NCBI RefSeq assembly: GCF_005937985.2
Contig: NZ_CP042172.1
Location: 3,100,001-3,164,000 of the forward strand
Reading direction: 5' to 3'
DNA length: 64,000 bases
Source of the DNA: Arthrobacter sp. KBS0702
GTDB lineage: Bacteria > Actinomycetota > Actinomycetes > Actinomycetales > Micrococcaceae
Shown one piece after another: positions 16,752 to 24,976 of the stretch. The position numbers and the translations under genes were made by a program. The notes beneath the pieces are model-generated. The model saw only the letters and a program-made list of their open reading frames with translations. It searched no databases and had not been told where the DNA came from. Within the stretch, counting starts at the first letter, position 1; every line of letters starts with the position of its first letter.

Positions 16752-16768
16752 TAGTAAGTATACTTATC
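16752..16768 (-). promoter_or_regulatory. Copy A of a shared stress-promoter motif
   Basis: TAGTAAGTATACTTATC contains the perfect 12-bp palindrome TAAGTATACTTA. It sits ~40 bp upstream of the DUF1508 start and aligns with the copies at 45176-45193 and 46909-46926. It could be an operator or an alternative sigma-factor element. Confidence 0.45.
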
Positions 16769-16801
16769 TAAGCTCTGGAAGAAAGTCCGGCGACGGGTCC
16801 G

Positions 16802-16840
16802 GGCCCGGCGGATAACGCCGCCGCCAGCCGGCGCCGGGCC
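16802..16840 (-). terminator. Candidate terminator of the GH15 gene
   Basis: GGCCCGGCG pairs with CGCCGGGCC across a 21-nt GC-rich loop. It begins 5 bp beyond the GH15 stop codon. Confidence 0.5.
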
Positions 16841-16845
16841 ACCGC

Positions 16846-18609
16846 TCAGTGGCCGTCCGCCTGCAACTGGAGTGCGCTGCGTACCAGGGCGAAGTGGCTG
16901 AAGGCCTGGGGCATGTTCCCCAATTGCCGCGCCTCTTGGACGTCCCACTCCTCGCTGAGAAGTCCGACGTCGTTGCGCAACGCCAGCAACCGTTCGAACA
17001 GCTCCGTGGCCTCCCGGCGGCGGCCGGCACCGATCAGCGCGTCCACGAGCCAGAAGGAGCACGCAAGGAACACGCCCTCGCCGCCCGGTACCCCGTCGTC
17101 GCTCTGCTCCGTCCGGTAGCGCAGCAGGAAGCCGTCATGGGTGAGTTCCCGCTGCACCGCGTCGATGGTGCCGACCACCCGGGGATCGTCCGGCGCCAGG
17201 AAGCCCACCCGCGGGATGAGCAGCAGGCTGGCGTCCAGCTCCGGCCGGCCGTAGGACTGCACGAAGGTGTTGCGCTCGGCGTCGAATCCGTGGGCCATCA
17301 CGTCGGCGTGGATAGTGTCGCGGAGGGTCTCCCAGCGGTCCGCGGGGCCGGGGAGGTCGAAATCCCTGACTCCCTTGACCATCCGGTCCGCCGCCACCCA
17401 GGCCATCACCTTGGAGTGGGTGAAGTGGCGGCGCGGTCCGCGCATTTCCCAGAGGCCGTTGTCCGGCCGGTCCCAGGCTTTCTCCAGATGCTCCATCAGG
17501 GCGATTTGGACGTCCCAGGAATCGTCGCCATCCCGCAGCAGCGCGGTGCGCGTCAGGGCGAGGCAGTCCAGCACCTCGCCCCAGACGTCCAACTGCAGTT
17601 GTCCGGCCGCGCCGTTGCCGATCCGCACCGGCTTCGACCCCTCGTAGCCGGCCAGCCAGTCCAGCGTCATTTCGGGCAGCCGGCGCTCGCCATGCAGACC
17701 GTACATGATTTGCAGATCCGCGGGATCTCCGGCCACTGCCCGCAGCAGCCAGTTCCGCCAGGCCCCTGCCTCCTCGGAGTAGCCGGAGGAGAGCAGGGCC
17801 TCCAACGTCAGGGTCGCGTCCCGAAGCCAGCAGTAGCGGTAGTCCCAGTTGCGTTCCCCGCCGAGCTCCTCGGGCAGCGAAGTGGTAACGGCGGCCACGA
17901 TCCCGCCGGTCGGAGCAAACGTCAGGGCCTTGAGCGTGATCAGCGAGCGCAGCACGGCATCGCGGTACGGGCCGGTGACCCTGCACTTGGCCGACCACTC
18001 CTGCCAGAACGATTCGGTGGCCGCGAGGACGCCTTCCGGGTCCACCCGGCGCGGGCGTCCCAAGTGACTGGGGGCCCAGGTCAGCACAAAGGGAACCCGC
18101 TGCCCGGCCTTGACGGTGAAGTCGCTGGCTGTCTGCATGTGCTCGCCGCGAAGCGGCGCCTCGGTCATGAGGTACGCGGCGTCGGGGCCAGCCACGGCGT
18201 GGATCCCGTGCTCGTCGTGACGGACCCAGGGGACGATATGGCCGTAGTCGAACCGCAGGGCCAGTTCGCTCCGCATCCGAACCGTCCCGCGGATCCCCAC
18301 CACGATCCGCACGATGTCCGCCGCGCCGTCGCGGGGAGACATAAAGTCGATGACCTTGACCTTGCCGTCCTCGGACTCCCATTCGGATTCTAGGATGAGG
18401 GTGTTTTTGCGGTAGCGACGCCTGGTGCATTCGCCGCCGGCGGCCGGTGCGAGCAACCAGCGGCCGGCCTTGGGGCTGTCCAGCAGCGCATTGAAGCAGG
18501 CCGGCGAATCGAACCGGGGCAGGCAGAGCCAGTCGATGGAGCCTTCCGTGCTGATCAGTGCGGCGGTATGCAGGTCGCCGACCATTGCGTAATCCTCGAT
18601 GCGTGCCAT
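16846..18609 (-). CDS. Glycoside hydrolase family 15 protein (trehalase/glucoamylase-like)
   Basis: A 587-residue cytoplasmic-type GH15 enzyme. The N-terminus (IEDYAMVGDLHTAALIS, GSIDWLCLPRFDSPACF) is that of the bacterial trehalase/glucoamylase-like subgroup. A super-beta-sandwich N-domain precedes an (alpha/alpha)6 barrel with WDYRYCWLRDATLTLEALL and, near the end, the EGVFLACSFWLVDAL segment. It has no signal peptide. Actinobacterial relatives often hydrolyse trehalose, so that role is plausible but unproven. ATG 18609 (MARIEDY) fits the family N-terminus; no clear ribosome binding site is visible. Confidence 0.88.
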   Translation of the reverse strand: MARIEDYAMVGDLHTAALISTEGSIDWLCLPRFDSPACFNALLDSPKAGRWLLAPAAGGECTRRRYRKNTLILESEWESEDGKVKVIDFMSPRDGAADIVRIVVGIRGTVRMRSELALRFDYGHIVPWVRHDEHGIHAVAGPDAAYLMTEAPLRGEHMQTASDFTVKAGQRVPFVLTWAPSHLGRPRRVDPEGVLAATESFWQEWSAKCRVTGPYRDAVLRSLITLKALTFAPTGGIVAAVTTSLPEELGGERNWDYRYCWLRDATLTLEALLSSGYSEEAGAWRNWLLRAVAGDPADLQIMYGLHGERRLPEMTLDWLAGYEGSKPVRIGNGAAGQLQLDVWGEVLDCLALTRTALLRDGDDSWDVQIALMEHLEKAWDRPDNGLWEMRGPRRHFTHSKVMAWVAADRMVKGVRDFDLPGPADRWETLRDTIHADVMAHGFDAERNTFVQSYGRPELDASLLLIPRVGFLAPDDPRVVGTIDAVQRELTHDGFLLRYRTEQSDDGVPGGEGVFLACSFWLVDALIGAGRRREATELFERLLALRNDVGLLSEEWDVQEARQLGNMPQAFSHFALVRSALQLQADGH

Positions 18610-18686
18610 GGGTCTTACAGTGCCACATGGCATCACCGCCAACGAGGATTCCGGCGCCAGGGATGGGCCAGGCCGTGCCGGCGGGC

Positions 18687-18692
18687 TAGGAT
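18687..18692 (+). promoter_or_regulatory. Leaderless -10 element (TAGGAT) of the DUF72 gene
   Basis: TAGGAT is followed by 6 nt and then the ATG at 18699, with no Shine-Dalgarno. Confidence 0.55.
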
Positions 18693-18698
18693 CCCAGC

Positions 18699-19454
18699 AT
18701 GCCGGAACAGGGAACGGGCCGCGGGGCGGCGAACATCGGAACCAGCGGCTGGAGCTACGACCACTGGGAGAACGTGCTGTACCCGCCGGGGCTGCCGGCC
18801 CGGGACCGGCTGGCCCGCTACGCGTCCCGGTTCACCACCGTGGAACTGAACGCGAGTTTCTACCGCTGGCCCCGGGAGTCATCCTTTGCCGGCTGGCAGC
18901 GCCGCTTGCCCGAAGGGTTCACCATGTCCGTCAAGGCGCCGCGGGGGCTGACCCACGGCAAAAAACTGTACGGTCCGGAAGCCTGGGTGGAGCGGATCAC
19001 CCGGTGCTGGCACGAACTCGGCGACAAGCGCGCCGTGCTGCTGGTGCAACTGCCGCCCGATTTCGCCCGCGACGACGCCCGGCTGGACTACTTCCTGGCT
19101 GCGCTGCCGCGGTGGATCCGCGTGAGCGTGGAGTTCCGCCACCGCAGCTGGGACCACCCGGAGGTGTATGCGCTGCTGGAGCGGCACGGCGCCGCCTACT
19201 GCGTGATGAGCGGGGCGCAGCTTCCCTGCATCCTGCGGGCCACCGCCGCCTTCGTTTACGTGCGGCTGCACGGCCCGGACCGGGACCACCTCTACGCCGG
19301 GTCCTACTCCGAGCAGGAGCTGGGCTGGTGGGCCGACCGGATCCGCGAATGGCAGGCGTCCGGCCGGGACGTCTACGCGTACTTCAACAACGACGGCGGC
19401 GGCAACGCGGTGCGCAACGCCACCCGGCTCCGTGAGCTGCTGGCAAACGGCTGA
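18699..19454 (+). CDS. DUF72 family protein (YecE-like TIM barrel)
   Basis: A 251-residue DUF72/YecE protein with the hallmark opening IGTSGWSYDHWENVLYPPGL, then FTTVELNASFYRWP, FTMSVKAPRGLTH, and the late VYAYFNNDGGGNAVRNA segment. The family has a TIM-barrel fold and no settled biochemical function. It is a single gene with a leaderless-type start, divergent from GH15 and 50 bp upstream of the App1-like gene. Confidence 0.88.
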   Translation: MPEQGTGRGAANIGTSGWSYDHWENVLYPPGLPARDRLARYASRFTTVELNASFYRWPRESSFAGWQRRLPEGFTMSVKAPRGLTHGKKLYGPEAWVERITRCWHELGDKRAVLLVQLPPDFARDDARLDYFLAALPRWIRVSVEFRHRSWDHPEVYALLERHGAAYCVMSGAQLPCILRATAAFVYVRLHGPDRDHLYAGSYSEQELGWWADRIREWQASGRDVYAYFNNDGGGNAVRNATRLRELLANG

Positions 19455-19504
19455 TCCGCCGACGTAATCTCCGGCCGCTCTGCCTGCTGTGGGAGAGTGG
19501 ACGT

Positions 19505-20599
19505 ATGGAAATGGCGTCGCAGGAACCACCGCAAAAGGACTCGGACTACCCGGCCCCGAACAATCGGGTCCAGGGCAGCCACGCGTTCCGCCTGGCCCAC
19601 CGGGTCTCGGACACCGTGAACCATCTCCGCCTCAAGGCCGCCAGGCGCTGGAAGTTCGCCCCGCAAACGATCGCCTATCAGGGCTACGGTTCCACCGAGT
19701 GGGTCCGGATCCTGGGCCGCGTGGTGCTGACCAGCAAGCCGACCCCCGGCAGCCGGGCGGAGGAGGCGGCGCAGAACGGCAACCAGAATGTCCGTGGCTG
19801 GCGCGCCTTTACCTCCGTCCCGATCCAGTTCGTCGAGGTGGACATCGAGATCGGCGGCACGACCATCCGGGTGAACGCCGACCGCGGCGGCATCGTGGAC
19901 ACCGTGGTCCCGGTTCGGCTCACGCCCGGCTGGCACACCGCCGTCCTGCGCGCCGAGGGGACCGAGCCCGCGGAGGCAAAGATCTACGTCATTTCTCCGG
20001 ACACCACACTGGGCATCGTCTCCGACATTGACGACACGATCATGGTCACGGCACTCCCCCGGCCGTTCCTGGCGCTGTGGAACACCTTCGTGCTCAATGA
20101 ACGGGCACGGATGGCCACCCCGGGCATGGCCGTCCTGATGGACCGGCTGCTGGTGGAACACCCCGAGGCGCCGGTGATCTACCTGTCCACCGGGCCGTGG
20201 AACGCGGCCCCGACGCTGGCCCGCTTCATCACCCGCAACATGTACCCCTCCGGGACCCTGCTGCTGACGGACTGGGGGCTCACCCACGACCGCTGGTTCC
20301 GCAGCGGCCAGGACCACAAGCGCCGGAACCTGGAACTGCTGGCCAAGGAGTTCCCCCACATGCGCTGGCTCCTCTTCGGAGACAACGGCCAGCACGACGA
20401 GTCCATCTATTCGCAGTTCGCCCAGGCCCACGCCGACCAGGTGGCCGCGATCGGCATCCGCCAGCTCTCCACCGGCGAAGCGGTGCTGGCCGGCGGCCAC
20501 TCCGAAAACGGCGACCACACCGGCTCGACGGTCCCCTGGGTCTATTCGCCCGACGGCGCCGGGATGGCCAAGCGCCTGCAGGAGCTGGAGCTCCTCTAG
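19505..20599 (+). CDS. App1-family phosphatidate phosphatase-like protein (DUF2183)
   Basis: A 364-residue protein of the App1 family, named for the yeast actin patch phosphatidate phosphatase. The catalytic HAD-like motif SDIDDTIMVT (DxDDT) lies near residue 177 and is followed by FLALWNTF and YLSTGPWNAAPTLARFI. The N-terminal ~170 residues form the beta-rich domain usual in bacterial members. GGAG lies 9 nt before the ATG. Its stop codon overlaps the stop of the converging GH1 gene by 4 bp (CTAG). Membrane-lipid phosphate hydrolysis is inferred from the family. Confidence 0.85.
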   Translation: MEMASQEPPQKDSDYPAPNNRVQGSHAFRLAHRVSDTVNHLRLKAARRWKFAPQTIAYQGYGSTEWVRILGRVVLTSKPTPGSRAEEAAQNGNQNVRGWRAFTSVPIQFVEVDIEIGGTTIRVNADRGGIVDTVVPVRLTPGWHTAVLRAEGTEPAEAKIYVISPDTTLGIVSDIDDTIMVTALPRPFLALWNTFVLNERARMATPGMAVLMDRLLVEHPEAPVIYLSTGPWNAAPTLARFITRNMYPSGTLLLTDWGLTHDRWFRSGQDHKRRNLELLAKEFPHMRWLLFGDNGQHDESIYSQFAQAHADQVAAIGIRQLSTGEAVLAGGHSENGDHTGSTVPWVYSPDGAGMAKRLQELELL

Positions 20600-22119
20600 C
20601 CCCCGGCCGCGGTCCCGGCTTCGGCCGCGGGGGCTTCGGCGTCGGGTATTGCGGCGTCCGCCGCCCCGCCGGCTGCGGCGCGATTCCGGGCCGCCATGAG
20701 CTCCCGGATCCAGTAGTAGGAGGCCTTCGGCGTCCGGGCCATGGTGTCCCGGTCCACATGGATCAGGCCGAACTGCTGCTTGTAGCCGGCGGACCATTCG
20801 AAGTTGTCCAGGAGCGACCACACGTAGTAGCCGCGCAGCTCGATCGACTCGGCGGCGCCCCCGGGCGACGTCGCCTCGATAGCGGCCCCGATGTGCTCGG
20901 CGAGGTACCGCACGCGGCGCTCATCCGGGACGATGAGCCGTCCCTCGGCGTCGTGGATCTCCAGATCCTCGAAGCTGGCGCCGCCCTCGGTGATATAGAC
21001 CGGCGGCAGTTCCGGGTAGCGCTCGGCCATTTCCGCGAGCGCCACGGCCATGTAGTCGGGCTTGATGGGCCACCCGTAAGCGGTGATTTCGGTGTCGGGG
21101 AAGCTCTGGATGTGGAAGGGCGTTCCGGATCCGCCGCCGTTGAGGTCGTTGCCCATGGCCTCGGCCATGCCCTTCGGCACGGTGCCCTCGCCGGGTCCGG
21201 CGGCAACCCGGGTGGGCATGTAGTAGTTCAGCCCGTAGAAGTCCAGGGGCTGCGAGATCAGCTCCATGTCCTCGCTGGACGGGCTGAACGAGGAGAAGAA
21301 CGTGGCGGCCCTGATGGCGTCCGGGTACTTGCCCAGCAGCACCGGGTCCGCGTACAGGCGGTTCTGGGCCATGTCCATAAGCCCGGCGCTGACCTTGTCC
21401 AACGGGTTGATGGAGGCCGGGACCATCGGCGAGTAGACGTTGGTGAGGCCGATTTCACCGGGCACCTTGGCCGCCCGCAGCGCCTGCATCGCCAGCCCGT
21501 GGCCCAGCAGCTGGTGGTGGACGCTCGGGAGCGCCTTGAGCATGTGGGCTTCGCCCGGGGAATGCACGCCCAGCATGTAGCCGTTGGCGCTCACCGTGGC
21601 GGGTTCGTTGATGGTCACCCAGCGAGCCACCCGGTCGCCGTAGGCCGCGGCGGCAATGGCGGCGAATTCCCCCAGCCGGTAGGCGGTGTCCCGGTTCATC
21701 CAGCCGCCGGCCTCGTCCAGCTCCAGCGGCGTGTCCCAGTGGTACAGGGTGGCCATCGGGGAGATCCCGTTGGCCAGCAGCAGGTCGATCAGGCGGTCGT
21801 AGAAGTCCAGCCCCTTGGGATTCACCGGACCGCTGCCGCCGGGCTGGATACGCGGCCAGGACAGCGAGAACCGGTACGAATCGATGCCCAGTTCCTTCAT
21901 CAGCGCCACGTCCTCGGGCATCCGGTGGTAGTGGTCGCAGGCGATGGAGGGGCTGTGATCTTCGACGATGGTGCCGGGCCTGGCCGCAAAGACGTCCCAG
22001 CCCGAGGGACCCCTTCCGTCCTCGTCCAGCGCCCCCTCGATCTGGAACGCGGCGGTCGCCACCCCCATGGTGAACCCGGAAGGCAGCAGGGCAGCCAGAT
22101 CGTGGGCGGAAGCGTTCAT
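20596..22119 (-). CDS. Glycoside hydrolase family 1 beta-glucosidase
   Basis: A 507-residue GH1 enzyme. It has the N-terminal signature FQIEGALDEDGRGPSGWD, the acid/base glutamate E172 in TINEPATV, and the nucleophile E378 in YITEGGASFED (the family usually reads ITENG). SLSWPRIQPGG and LYHWDTPLELD are further landmarks. There is no signal peptide, so it is intracellular, acting on imported beta-glucosides or beta-galactosides. The last ~30 residues are Ala/Gly-rich and look disordered. No sugar transporter or regulator is adjacent. Confidence 0.93.
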   Translation of the reverse strand: MNASAHDLAALLPSGFTMGVATAAFQIEGALDEDGRGPSGWDVFAARPGTIVEDHSPSIACDHYHRMPEDVALMKELGIDSYRFSLSWPRIQPGGSGPVNPKGLDFYDRLIDLLLANGISPMATLYHWDTPLELDEAGGWMNRDTAYRLGEFAAIAAAAYGDRVARWVTINEPATVSANGYMLGVHSPGEAHMLKALPSVHHQLLGHGLAMQALRAAKVPGEIGLTNVYSPMVPASINPLDKVSAGLMDMAQNRLYADPVLLGKYPDAIRAATFFSSFSPSSEDMELISQPLDFYGLNYYMPTRVAAGPGEGTVPKGMAEAMGNDLNGGGSGTPFHIQSFPDTEITAYGWPIKPDYMAVALAEMAERYPELPPVYITEGGASFEDLEIHDAEGRLIVPDERRVRYLAEHIGAAIEATSPGGAAESIELRGYYVWSLLDNFEWSAGYKQQFGLIHVDRDTMARTPKASYYWIRELMAARNRAAAGGAADAAIPDAEAPAAEAGTAAGG

Positions 22120-22233
22120 TGGCGGGTCCCCTATGCAGTTGCGCTGGTGGTTGATTGATTTTAGGCCCCGGCAGGTGCCCGCGCCACAACCGGCGCGTCG
22201 GGGTGGCCCGGGCCGCTTTGTACCGGGCTTCGC

Positions 22234-22623
22234 TCAGTACGTTGAGCCCTCCGGGCCCAGGAGGAATTCCTTGGCATGCGCCACGGCCTTCTTGAAGGCG
22301 TCATTCCGCAGGCTCACCAGCTGCTCAGCCTCGTCCGCCGCAGGCTCGAGGTAACCGGTGAAGCCCGGCCGGAGTACCCAGATGTCGCCGGCCGGTGGCA
22401 GGTAAAACACCCCGAAGGAGCGCTGCTGGCTGTCCTCAGCGGACCAGATCGGCACTACGGCCAGCGCAGCGCCGGTGTCCACGTTGATCCACTGCGCACG
22501 CGGAAGAGGCAACTCGTGGGCCTCGGGGTCAAGGAACGGCGCTGTCCCCTCGCCCCACCGTTCCTCGAACCGTTCGTGGAACGCCGGCATCAGGTGCGAA
22601 TCGTAACGCCGCCATGCGCTCAT
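22234..22623 (-). CDS. Hypothetical protein
   Basis: A 129-residue soluble protein I do not recognise. The start at 22623 has AAGGAG at good spacing. It has three visible blocks: an aromatic/basic N-terminus (SAWRRYDSHLMPAFHERFEE), a central WINVDTGAALAVVPIW strand region, and a C-terminal helix rich in charged residues ending in FLLGPEGSTY. There is no signal peptide or membrane segment. It lies upstream of the GH1 gene on the same strand, 114 bp apart, and downstream of the J-domain gene. Confidence 0.6.
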   Translation of the reverse strand: MSAWRRYDSHLMPAFHERFEERWGEGTAPFLDPEAHELPLPRAQWINVDTGAALAVVPIWSAEDSQQRSFGVFYLPPAGDIWVLRPGFTGYLEPAADEAEQLVSLRNDAFKKAVAHAKEFLLGPEGSTY

Positions 22624-22687
22624 GGCAGTACTCCTTCTCTTGGACTTCCTTGCCTGGTGCGGCGCCACCGCGCTGCCGCCGCCGCGA

Positions 22688-23044
22688 TCATTCAGGACCC
22701 CGTTCCCACCGCACCGGGCTCACCCGCAGGACCGGTTCCCGCTCCCGGTGGCGGCGGACCGGGATGTCCCGGCCTCCCGTCCCGGCGGCCCCGGCGTCTC
22801 CGGGGCGGGCAGCGGGGTCATACTCCGCCCGCGACCTCGGATCCCTCAGTACGGCGAACGATTCCAGGATGAGCCGGACCTCGTCCCCGCCGTCGGGCGC
22901 GGTGCCGGACACGACGGGAGCGGACGCCTCCCGGTCCGGGTGCCGGAGCCGCATCAGTGCCCGGAAGGAACGCTGGATCTCAGCTTGCGTGGCGTCCGGG
23001 GCGACGTGCAGGGCGGCGTAGAAACCACGCGGGTCACGGTTCAT
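22688..23044 (-). CDS. Short J-domain (DnaJ-like) co-chaperone
   Basis: A 118-residue protein whose first ~70 residues form a J domain: FYAALHVAPDATQAEIQRSF, then ALMRLRHPDRE with the HPD motif that stimulates DnaK ATPase, then a closing helix (ESFAVLRDPRSRAEYD). There is no G/F region or zinc finger, so it is a type III (DnaJ C-like) protein. The start at 23044 follows a GGAGGGGG run. It lies downstream of hsp20, separated by two stem-loops, and is probably a co-chaperone of the same heat-shock module. Confidence 0.82.
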   Translation of the reverse strand: MNRDPRGFYAALHVAPDATQAEIQRSFRALMRLRHPDREASAPVVSGTAPDGGDEVRLILESFAVLRDPRSRAEYDPAARPGDAGAAGTGGRDIPVRRHREREPVLRVSPVRWERGPE

Positions 23045-23072
23045 GATTCCACCCCCTCCGTCGGGGATCCGT

Positions 23073-23119
23073 CGGGGATCCGGCCGCCCCGGCCTGGGCC
23101 GGGTCCGGCCGGATCCCCG
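23073..23119 (-). repeat. 14-bp inverted repeat in the leader of the J-domain gene
   Basis: CGGGGATCCGGCCG (23073-23086) pairs perfectly with its complement at 23106-23119 across a 19-nt loop. With the neighbouring hairpin at 23122-23150 it makes a double stem-loop between hsp20 and the J-domain gene. It could modulate read-through. Confidence 0.6.
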
Positions 23120-23121
23120 CT

Positions 23122-23150
23122 CGCGCCGGCCGCCCACACCGGCCGGCGCG
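23122..23150 (-). terminator. Terminator immediately after hsp20
   Basis: An 11-bp perfect stem, CGCGCCGGCCG, with a 7-nt loop starts 1 bp after the hsp20 stop codon. Partial read-through to the J-domain gene is possible. Confidence 0.65.
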
Positions 23151-23151
23151 G

Positions 23152-23580
23152 TTACTTCCCGATCTCCTGCAGCTTGTCCTGGCTGTGCGTGATTTCGATC
23201 TTCCTGGGCTTGGCCTTCTCCGCCACCGGGATACGGAGGGTCAGGACACCGTCGGCGTAGTTGGCCTTGACGTTGTCCAGGTCGAGGGTGTCGCCCAGGA
23301 TCAGCTGGCGGCTAAACACGCCGCGGGGCCGCTCCGAGGCCAGCAGCTCGACATTGGGCTGCGTCGGGTCGCGCCTTTCGGCCTTGACCGTCAGGACGTT
23401 GCGCTCGATATCGAGGTCCACCGAGTCAACGTTGACGCCGGGAAGATCGAACGCGACGACGAACTCGCCGTCCTCCTGCCATGCATCCATCGGCATGGTG
23501 GCCGGCCGGGCCGTCGTTCCGAAAACCTGCTGCGTCAGCCGGTCCAGTTCACGGAACGGGTCCGTACGCATCAACATCAT
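23152..23580 (-). CDS. hsp20: Hsp20/alpha-crystallin small heat-shock protein
   Basis: A 142-residue ATP-independent holdase. The alpha-crystallin domain covers residues ~35-130, with [35 protein letters not shown] and the [11 protein letters not shown] strand (the conserved A-x-x-x-G-V-L motif), then a C-terminal KIEITH extension. AAGGAG lies just before ATG 23580. A strong promoter (-35 TTGCAG, -10 TATAAA) lies upstream. The MerR-type gene diverges from it, a common HspR-like arrangement in actinobacteria. Confidence 0.94.
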   Translation of the reverse strand: MMLMRTDPFRELDRLTQQVFGTTARPATMPMDAWQEDGEFVVAFDLPGVNVDSVDLDIERNVLTVKAERRDPTQPNVELLASERPRGVFSRQLILGDTLDLDNVKANYADGVLTLRIPVAEKAKPRKIEITHSQDKLQEIGK

Positions 23581-23662
23581 TTACCACTCCTTCATCACAG
23601 TGATTCCTGAATCCTTGTTGACTATCCAGCCCCCAATTATCTGTGGTGGTGGATATAGATTT

Positions 23663-23691
23663 TTTATAGCACCAGTGCGAGACTGCTGCAA
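23663..23691 (-). promoter_or_regulatory. hsp20 promoter (-35 TTGCAG, 17 bp, -10 TATAAA)
   Basis: On the minus strand TTGCAG (23686-23691) and TATAAA (23663-23668) are separated by exactly 17 bp. The region is strikingly AT-rich for this genome. The leader is ~75 nt. No consensus HAIR operator (CTTGAGT-N7-ACTCAAG) is visible. Confidence 0.7.
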
Positions 23692-23726
23692 GAGGAAATT
23701 TTCTGACGAATGAAGGGGGTGGCGCC

Positions 23727-24017
23727 ATGGCTGACCGCGGGGCAGACGTCGGGGTCTACGCGATCTCGGTGGTGGCGCAGCTGGTCGGGACCGGGCAGCA
23801 GAACATCCGGCTGTACGAACGGAAGGGGTTGCTGAGGCCGGACCGTACGGCGGGCGGCACCAGGCAGTACAGCGACACGGACCTGGTGGTGCTGCGGCGG
23901 ATCGGCGAACTCCTGGAGGAGGGCCTGAACCTGGCCGGGGTGGCCAAGGTGCTGGAGCTGGAGGCGGCCAATGCGCTGCTCCGGGCGGAGCTGGACCGGC
24001 GCAGGCCGAGGCGTTAA
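23727..24017 (+). CDS. MerR-family regulator, HspR-like
   Basis: A 96-residue one-domain MerR protein: AISVVAQLVGTGQQNIRLYERKG forms the winged helix-turn-helix, followed by GGTRQYSDTDLVVLRRI and a C-terminal leucine-rich coiled-coil helix for dimerisation. There is no effector domain or metal-binding cysteine. It diverges from hsp20, so it probably represses the heat-shock module in the manner of HspR. The sequence is short and the operator was not identified, so the regulatory target is inferred from position. Confidence 0.8.
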   Translation: MADRGADVGVYAISVVAQLVGTGQQNIRLYERKGLLRPDRTAGGTRQYSDTDLVVLRRIGELLEEGLNLAGVAKVLELEAANALLRAELDRRRPRR

Positions 24018-24022
24018 ACGAC

Positions 24023-24053
24023 GAGGGGCGCGCTGACCGGCCGCGCGCCCCTC
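24023..24053. terminator. Bidirectional terminator between the MerR and PAP2 genes
   Basis: GAGGGGCGCG pairs with CGCGCCCCTC across an 11-nt loop. It lies in the 49-bp gap between converging genes. Confidence 0.8.
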
Positions 24054-24066
24054 ATTCCGTTGTTGC

Positions 24067-24849
24067 CTAGTCCGCGCCGCTCTCCTGCTTGGAGAGTTCG
24101 CCGGTGACCTGCTCCCCGGGGATCCGGGCCGTTCGCCAGGTGTCCAGCATGATCACCGCGCCCAGGATCACGAAGGAGATGGACAGGGAAGCGAGGGCGT
24201 CGGTGGTCCAGTGGTAACCGAGGTAGAGCCGGCTCACGGCGGCGAAGAAAATCCCGATGCCCGCCACCACGAAGCCCACCACGGCGGCCTTTGGGTTCTT
24301 GCGGCGCGAGAAGACCAAGAACGTCGTGACCAGGAGGAAGTCGCACGCGCCCAGGACGTGGCCGGAGGGGAACGAGAAGGTGGAGTCCGCCCCGAAGAGC
24401 ATGAGGTCCACCGGCGGGCGGTGCCGCTCAACCGTCCGGCCGATGAGCTGGGCCAGGATGACGCCGGTCAGCATGGCGCCGGCGAGGACCATCGGCCGCC
24501 ACGCGTGCTTGGCCAGCAGCCCCCAGGCTACGGTGACCACCAGGATGATGATCGGCAGCCCGATCGGGCCGAAGACGATGGCCAGGATGATCATGATGGT
24601 CGTGGTGGGCTCCCCGCGCAGCGTCACGAGCCAGGAGCGCACCGGCTCGTCGACGACGCTGATGCCCCCGTGCTGCAGGACACTGACCAGGATGAAGATG
24701 AACAGCACGGCACCGAAGACCATGAGTCCGACGGCGGTCCGGTAGAGGTTCCTGCGTGCCTCCACGTCCATGTAGCGCTCTTCGACCACGAACTTGTCGT
24801 GGAAGACCCGCCACCAGCCGGACGATTTCCCGGTTTCTTGCTCTGCCAT
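24067..24849 (-). CDS. PAP2-family membrane phosphatase
   Basis: A 260-residue polytopic lipid phosphatase. The three catalytic blocks are RTVERHRPP, FSFPSGHVLG and SRLYLGYHWTTD. Five or six transmembrane helices surround them, and there is a cytoplasmic, acidic N-terminus (~50 residues). It may act on undecaprenyl or phosphatidylglycerol pyrophosphates; the family does not settle which. ATG 24849 (MAEQETGKSS) gives a conventional N-terminus, and the upstream in-frame sequence lacks coding character. Confidence 0.9.
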   Translation of the reverse strand: MAEQETGKSSGWWRVFHDKFVVEERYMDVEARRNLYRTAVGLMVFGAVLFIFILVSVLQHGGISVVDEPVRSWLVTLRGEPTTTIMIILAIVFGPIGLPIIILVVTVAWGLLAKHAWRPMVLAGAMLTGVILAQLIGRTVERHRPPVDLMLFGADSTFSFPSGHVLGACDFLLVTTFLVFSRRKNPKAAVVGFVVAGIGIFFAAVSRLYLGYHWTTDALASLSISFVILGAVIMLDTWRTARIPGEQVTGELSKQESGAD

Positions 24850-24964
24850 TCCCGAATCCGCCTCTGCACCGTGTGTTGACTGACATTCCCCTCGTGAAGA
24901 ATATCCCGGTTCCGTCGCTCCGGGCGTTTTGGGCCGGACCGCAGTCTCACGCCCCTGCCGCCGG

Positions 24965-24970
24965 TAGCCT
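24965..24970 (+). promoter_or_regulatory. Leaderless -10 element (TAGCCT) of the AlkC-like gene
   Basis: TAGCCT is followed by 6 nt and the ATG at 24977, with no Shine-Dalgarno. Confidence 0.45.
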
Positions 24971-24976
24971 GAAGCA

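Noticed and set aside
23581..23726. HAIR operator (HspR site) between hsp20 and the MerR gene
   Set aside because: I searched by eye for CTTGAGT-N7-ACTCAAG and found only a weak half-like CTTGTTGACT; not enough to call.
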